NCBI GenBank assembly: GCA_963770535.1
Contig: CAVYPZ010000004.1
Span: 124,001 to 188,000 of the forward strand
Length of the DNA stretch: 64,000 nucleotides
Source of the DNA: RYN-230 sp963770535
GTDB taxonomy: Bacteria; Actinomycetota; Actinomycetes; Streptosporangiales; Streptosporangiaceae
Direction of reading: 5' to 3'
In this document: one piece after another, positions 59,636 through 64,000 of the stretch
Position numbering within the stretch: position 1 is the stretch's first letter
Layout of the letters: each line of letters opens with the position of its first letter
Notes under the pieces: generated by a model
Database searches by the model: none
Told to the model about the DNA's origin: nothing
What the model saw: the letters and a program-made list of their open reading frames with translations, nothing else
Position numbers and translations under genes: made by a program

Positions 59636-60799
59636 ATGAACACTAAGCTCGCTAGCGTGCAAGACTCCGTGACTCCCGCTCCCTACCCGTGGCCCCCGCA
59701 GTCGGCCACCGGCGTGGGCTCCATGCCCGGCACCGGCTCCCTCGAGGTCATGCGGTTCATCCTCGATGAGCTGCCGGAGCTGCCCTACCTCGTCGAGCTC
59801 CCGGACCGCGGCGTGGGCGCGGACCTGATCGGCCGGACCGCGGCGCTGCTGATCGACCTGCCCGTGGACGCGACCACCCGGGGCTGGCGCCTGGCCGACC
59901 GCCCGGGCCGGGACCTGCGCCGCGCTCAGTCCCTGCTGGCCCGGGACCTGGATGCGCTGGAGGAGGCGGCCGACGGCTACCAGGGCGCACTGAAGCTGCA
60001 GGTCAGCGGGCCGTGGACGATGGCGGCCAGCCTCGGGCTGGCGCGCAGCGAGGAGCCGGTGCTGGCCGACCCGGGTGCGGTCCGGGACCTGACCGAGTCG
60101 CTGGCCGAGGGGGTGGCCGCGCACGTGTCCGGGGTCGCGGCCCGGGTGCCCGGCGCGCGGCTGCTGCTGCAGGTGGATGAGCCTTCCCTGCCCGCGGTGC
60201 TGGCCGGCCGGGTGCCGAGCGCCAGCGGCCTGAACCGGGTCCGGCCGGTGGAGGAGGCCGACGCGCAGGCCGGCCTGCGCGAGGTGCTCTCCGCCACGGC
60301 CGCCCCCACCGTCGTGCACTGCTGCGGAATGTCGGCCCCGCTTGGCATCATCAGGGGGGCAGGCGCGGACGGGGCGGGGATCGACCTCGGCGTGCTCCGC
60401 CGGGAGGAGGAAGACGTGCTCGCGGAGGCGGTCGAGGCGGGTCTGGGGATCTTCGCGGGAGCGGTGCCTGCGGTGCCGCTGCCGGGGGCCCCCGCGGCAG
60501 CCTCCGCCGGCCGCCCGCGGGCTAACGGCACAGCAGCGGATGCTACATCTCCGCAACGGAACGTTTCGGGCACCCAGCCCAGCGCCAGGACAGCGGCCGA
60601 CCTGGTGGTCGAGTTGTGGCGCCGGATGGGGTGGCCGGCCGCCCGCGAGCCTGGCGCGGCCGGTGTCGCGGCCCAGGTGGTGATCACACCCGGATGCGGG
60701 CTGGCCGGTGCGCCGGCGCAGTACGCGCGGGCCGCGCTGGCCTGCTGCCGCGAGGCAGCCGGGATGCTCCCCGAGCTCATCGAGGAGGAGGCGCCGTGA
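59636..60799 (+). CDS. Cobalamin-independent methionine synthase-like protein (MetE C-terminal fold)
   Basis: About 387 residues. It resembles the actinobacterial methionine synthase, vitamin-B12-independent family that precedes ligA: ATGVGSMPGTGSLEVMRFIL at the start, LKLQVSGPWTMAASLG, LLLQVDEPSLPAVLAGRVP, APTVVHCCGMSAP with the metal-type His/Cys, and VVITPGCGLAG near the end. It is much shorter than MetE and lacks its N-terminal half, so true methionine synthase activity is doubtful. A low-complexity insert of about 30 residues (GTAADATSPQRNVSGTQPSA) precedes RTAADLVVELW. The start may instead be the GTG at 59657. Its stop overlaps the ligA GTG. Confidence 0.75.
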   Translation: MNTKLASVQDSVTPAPYPWPPQSATGVGSMPGTGSLEVMRFILDELPELPYLVELPDRGVGADLIGRTAALLIDLPVDATTRGWRLADRPGRDLRRAQSLLARDLDALEEAADGYQGALKLQVSGPWTMAASLGLARSEEPVLADPGAVRDLTESLAEGVAAHVSGVAARVPGARLLLQVDEPSLPAVLAGRVPSASGLNRVRPVEEADAQAGLREVLSATAAPTVVHCCGMSAPLGIIRGAGADGAGIDLGVLRREEEDVLAEAVEAGLGIFAGAVPAVPLPGAPAAASAGRPRANGTAADATSPQRNVSGTQPSARTAADLVVELWRRMGWPAAREPGAAGVAAQVVITPGCGLAGAPAQYARAALACCREAAGMLPELIEEEAP

Positions 60800-63019
60800 G
60801 CAGCGAGGACGGCGGGGCGGTGAGCCGGCCGGGCGGGCCCGGCGTGACGCCCGGCAGCCAGGCGGCGGAGTCCGGCGGGATTCCCGGGTCGAGCGTGGAC
60901 GCGGCCGCCCGGCACCGGCACGCCGAGCTGAGCGCGGAGATCACCGAGGCCAATCACCGCTACCACGTGCTGGACTCGCCGACGATCTCGGACGCGCAGT
61001 ACGACGCGCTGATGCGCGACCTCCGGGCGCTCGAGGAGCGTTACCCCGAGCTGCGCACCCCGGACTCACCCACCCAGCGGGTGGGCGGCGCGATCTCCAC
61101 CGAGTTCACCGCGGTCGAGCACCTGGAGCGGCTGCTCAGCCTGGACAATGCGTTCTCGCCGGCGGAACTCGACGCCTGGGCGGCCCGGGCCGAGCGGCTC
61201 GGCGGGACCGGCCCGTACCTGTGCGAGCTGAAGATCGACGGGCTGGCGGTGGACCTGGTCTACCGGGGCGGGGCGCTGGTCCGCGCCGCGACCCGCGGCG
61301 ACGGGGTCACCGGCGAGGATGTCACGCCCAACATCCGCACGATCGGCGCGGTCCCGCTCCGGCTGGCCGGCCCCGGCGTGCCGGAGATACTCGAGGTCCG
61401 CGGCGAGGTGTTCCTGCCGGTGGCGGCGTTCCACGAGCTGAACGAGCGGCTGACCGCGATGGGCCGGCCGCCGTTCGCCAACCCCCGCAACTCGGCCGCG
61501 GGGTCGCTGCGCCAGAAGGACCCCCGGGTCACGGCGACCAGGCCCCTGCAGCTGATCGTGCACGGGGTGGGGCTCACCACCGGCGATGCTCCGGAAACCC
61601 ACTCCGGCTGGTACGAGCGGCTGCGCGGGTGGGGCCTGCCGGTCAGTGACCTGTTCCGGGTGATGCCCGGGCTGGATGGGGTGCGGGAGTACATCGCGAA
61701 CTACGGCGAGCACCGCCACGACACGCCGTACGAGATCGACGGGGTCGTGGTCAAGATCGACCGGCTCGATCTGCAGCGGCAGCTGGGCTCGACCAGCCGC
61801 GCGCCGCGCTGGGCCATCGCCTACAAGTACCCTCCCGAGGAGGTCAACACCCGGCTCCTGGACATCCGGGTCAACGTGGGCCGGACGGGGCGGGTCACCC
61901 CGTTCGCGGTCATGGAGCCCGTGGTGGTCAGCCAGTCCACGGTCGACCGGGCCACGCTGCACAACGCCGACGAGGTGGCCCGCAAGGGCGTGCTGATCGG
62001 GGACATGGTCGTGCTGCGCAAGGCCGGCGACGTGATCCCCGAAGTGGTGGGGCCGGTGGTGGACGTGCGTACCGGCGGCGAGCGTGCTTTCGAGTTCCCG
62101 ACGGTGTGCCCGGCGTGCGGCACACCCCTGGTCCGGGAGGACGGCGGGGTGGACTGGCGCTGCCCCAATACCCGGGCCTGCCCGGCCCAGCTCCGGGAGC
62201 GGCTGTTCCACCTGGCCGGCCGGGGCGCACTGGACATCGAGGTGCTCGGCTACGAGGCGGTGACCGCGCTGCTCGAGTCGGGGCTGGTCACCGACGAGGG
62301 TGACCTGTTCGCGCTGACCGACGAGGACCTGGCCACCTGCTCGTTCTTCGTGAACAAGCAGGGCACCCTGACCGTGAACGCGGGCAAGCTGATCGGCAAC
62401 CTGGAGGACGCCCGGCGCCGGCCACTCTGGCGGATGCTGGTGGCCCTGTCCATCCGGCACGTGGGCCCCACTGCGGCCCGCGCGCTCGCGGCCCAGTTCG
62501 GCTCCGTTCGACGCGATCGTGTCCGCCTCGCCGGGGGAACTGGCCGCGGTGGACGGGGTGGGCCCGAAGATCGCCGACTCGGTGATCGAGTGGTTCGGCG
62601 TGGACTGGCACCAGGCCATCGTGGACAAGTGGCGGGACGCCGGCGTCCAGCTCGCGACGCCTGGCTGGACGCCGCCGCCCGTGCCCGACGCGGGGGCGGG
62701 CGCCGAGGCCGGCGGGGCGCCGCTGTCCGGGGTGTCGGTGGTCATCACCGGCAGCCTGGACGCCTTCAGCCGGGATGAGGCCGCGGAGGCGGTGCAGGCG
62801 CTCGGCGGGAAGGTGACCTCGTCGGTATCGGCGAAGACGGCGTTCCTGATCGCGGGGGACAAGCCCGGGACCAAATATGACAAGGCACTCACGCTGGGCG
62901 TCCCGGTGCTTGACGAGGCAGGCTTCCGGGTGCTGCTGGACAATGGCGCGGCCGCGGCGGCCGGGCATGCCGTGAGCGGTGATGATGCCGGGGCTCCCAG
63001 GTCGGCTGACGACGCGTGA
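60796..63019 (+). CDS. ligA: NAD-dependent DNA ligase LigA (one-base frameshift)
   Basis: The essential replicative ligase. The Ia and adenylation domains show NHRYHVLDSPTISDAQYD and the adenylated Lys146 in CELKIDGLAVDLVY. The OB fold has NVGRTGRVTPFAVMEPV, the zinc finger CPACGTPL with CPNTRACPAQ, then helix-hairpin-helix repeats, and the C-terminal BRCT domain VVITGSLDAFSRDEAAEAVQ. After ALAAQFGS one extra G at about 62504 breaks the frame; the correct FDAIVSASPGELAAVDGVGP continues one frame over to the TGA at 63017-63019. Corrected length is 740 residues. The GTG start overlaps the previous gene as GTGA. Confidence 0.95.
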
Positions 63020-63088
63020 TAATGACGGCGCCAGTTGGCCGCGCATTGATTAAGCCCGTCTGCAATGCTCTGACCTGGGAAACCGTCG

Positions 63089-63117
63089 TTGACCGTCAAT
63101 GTGCTGTAACGGATAGT
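63089..63117 (+). promoter_or_regulatory. Sigma70-type promoter of the GGDEF gene
   Basis: TTGACC at 63089-63094, a 17-base spacer, and GATAGT at 63112-63117 predict transcription near 63124 and a leader of about 85 bases. Confidence 0.55.
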
Positions 63118-63208
63118 GTGCGATTGGCTTCGCGAAGTACCGTTTTCGCCGTACCCTTCTGAGAGAGCTACGCGTATCCCTGCCGGCCGGGTGTGGCATG
63201 AGGACACC

Positions 63209-64000
63209 ATGAGGGACCCGAACGACACCAGGGACATCGGTCCGCGGATCGGTTCCCCGCTGTGGGACTACATCACCGCCGTCACGCTGGCGGGTCTTTC
63301 TGTTCTGCTGATCGCGGTCCGTGCCCTGCCTGGCCCGGGGGCCTCCGGGCTGCTGGAGCACCCGCTGCTGTGGGTTCTGGCCGCTCTGGCCCTCCTGGGT
63401 GAGCTCAGGCGGATCGTGACGCCGGGCAAGTCCGGCCCCGACGCGGCCGCGATCTCGGTGACCTTCTGCTTCGCCGTCCTGCTGTACTGGGGCTTCCCGG
63501 CCGCCGCGCTGCTGCGCGCGGTCACCACGCTCGCGGTCGCGCTCTGCGCGCGCCGGGCGGTTTTCCGGGCGCTCTTCAACGTGGCCCAGTTCACCCTGAG
63601 CCTGGCCGCCGCGGCGGCGGTGCTCGCCGCGGCCCACATCCACCCGTCGCCGTCCAGTCCCTGGGTCCCGGCCGGGAACCAGCTGGGCGTGGTTGCCCTG
63701 GCCGCGGCCGCCTACTTCGCCTGCAACTTCGTGCTGGTCGGCGTGGCCGTGGCGCTGCACGAGCGGGCGCCCGTCCTGGCCACGCTGCGCAAGGCCCTGC
63801 CCTACCAGGCCTTCGTCACGCTGGCGCTGCTGTCCGCGGGGCCGCTGGCGGTCGTGGCGATGCACCGCTCGGTGCTGCTGGTGCTGCTGTTCCTGCTGCC
63901 GCTCAGCGCCGTGTACGCCAACGCGGCCATGTCGCTGAACCGCGAGCACCAGGCGCTGCACGACCATCTGACCGGCCTCCCGAACCGCACCCTGCTGCTG
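63209..64000 (+). CDS. Membrane diguanylate cyclase-type protein, N-terminal part (runs off the window)
   Basis: 264 codons from the ATG at 63209 to the window end with no stop. The product has about seven hydrophobic segments (YITAVTLAGLSVLLIAVRAL, LLWVLAALALLGEL, AYFACNFVLVGVAVAL, SVLLVLLFLLPLSAVYANAA and others), then LNREHQALHDHLTGLPNRTLLL. The HDxLTGLPNR sequence is the usual entry of a GGDEF domain, so this is a membrane sensor for cyclic di-GMP synthesis, often followed by EAL in actinobacteria. The GGDEF core itself is outside the window, so activity cannot be judged. Confidence 0.85.
   Translation, partial: MRDPNDTRDIGPRIGSPLWDYITAVTLAGLSVLLIAVRALPGPGASGLLEHPLLWVLAALALLGELRRIVTPGKSGPDAAAISVTFCFAVLLYWGFPAAALLRAVTTLAVALCARRAVFRALFNVAQFTLSLAAAAAVLAAAHIHPSPSSPWVPAGNQLGVVALAAAAYFACNFVLVGVAVALHERAPVLATLRKALPYQAFVTLALLSAGPLAVVAMHRSVLLVLLFLLPLSAVYANAAMSLNREHQALHDHLTGLPNRTLLL

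Noticed and set aside
1..64000. tRNA, rRNA, insertion sequences, integrases and known riboswitches
   Set aside because: Looked for by eye (cloverleaf 3' ends, transposase or recombinase motifs, conserved riboswitch cores) and none recognised; a tRNAscan-SE and Infernal run would settle it.

Overview
The window is very GC-rich and behaves like the chromosome of an actinomycete. Third codon positions are almost always G or C, GTG starts and ATGA/GTGA stop-start overlaps are common, and -10 elements of the TAGGCT/TAGACT type sit close to start codons. Gene content and order point the same way: sucC-sucD-perM-purN-purH-folD, DUF3017 beside icd and mdh, etfB-etfA-cysteine desulfurase-mnmA, and a methionine-synthase-like gene next to ligA. 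The nearest relatives are probably in Streptosporangiales or Streptomyces-like lineages, but the sequence alone does not fix the genus.

Layout. 1-243 is the start of an FHA-domain gene. 468-4577 holds TCA-cycle genes (citrate synthase, DUF3017, NADP isocitrate dehydrogenase, malate dehydrogenase). 4975-9563 (minus) is an M20 amidohydrolase and the Leloir operon galT-galE-galK. 9861-13439 is a CorC-type CBS transporter and guaA. 13597-19945 (minus) is a molybdenum hydroxylase operon of the form II CO-dehydrogenase type (S-L-M-G order) ending in kynureninase. Its CoxG-like subunit is fused to an RNA polymerase alpha-CTD-like domain and a membrane anchor, the most unusual protein in the window. 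20798-22009 is an orphan UDP-sulfoquinovose-synthase homologue behind an AT-rich leader. 22257-27789 carries a PIG-L deacetylase, an aminobutyraldehyde dehydrogenase, a saccharopine-dehydrogenase-like enzyme and an amino-acid/polyamine permease. 27878-39702 is core: pcrA, an IcmB-like B12 protein, sucCD, perM, purN, purH, folD. 39857-44349 is etfBA, cysteine desulfurase and mnmA. 44350-59635 looks accessory: an LpqY-SugABC-type trehalose importer, a GH13 glucosidase, an SGNH hydrolase and a duplicated GntR-GNAT module. 59636-63019 returns to core genes (methionine-synthase-like, ligA), and the window ends inside a membrane GGDEF protein.

Two properties affect the whole window. First, at least fourteen single-base indels break otherwise intact genes, many of them normally essential (icd, mdh, guaA, sucC, pcrA, ligA). 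In almost every case removing or adding one base restores a protein of normal family length, so sequencing or assembly error is more likely than gene decay. Second, intergenic DNA is crowded with short tandem repeats, often copying the 3' end of the adjacent gene with its stop codon, and there are three copies of a strictly built 46-bp palindrome. No tRNA, rRNA, CRISPR array, transposase or integrase was seen.
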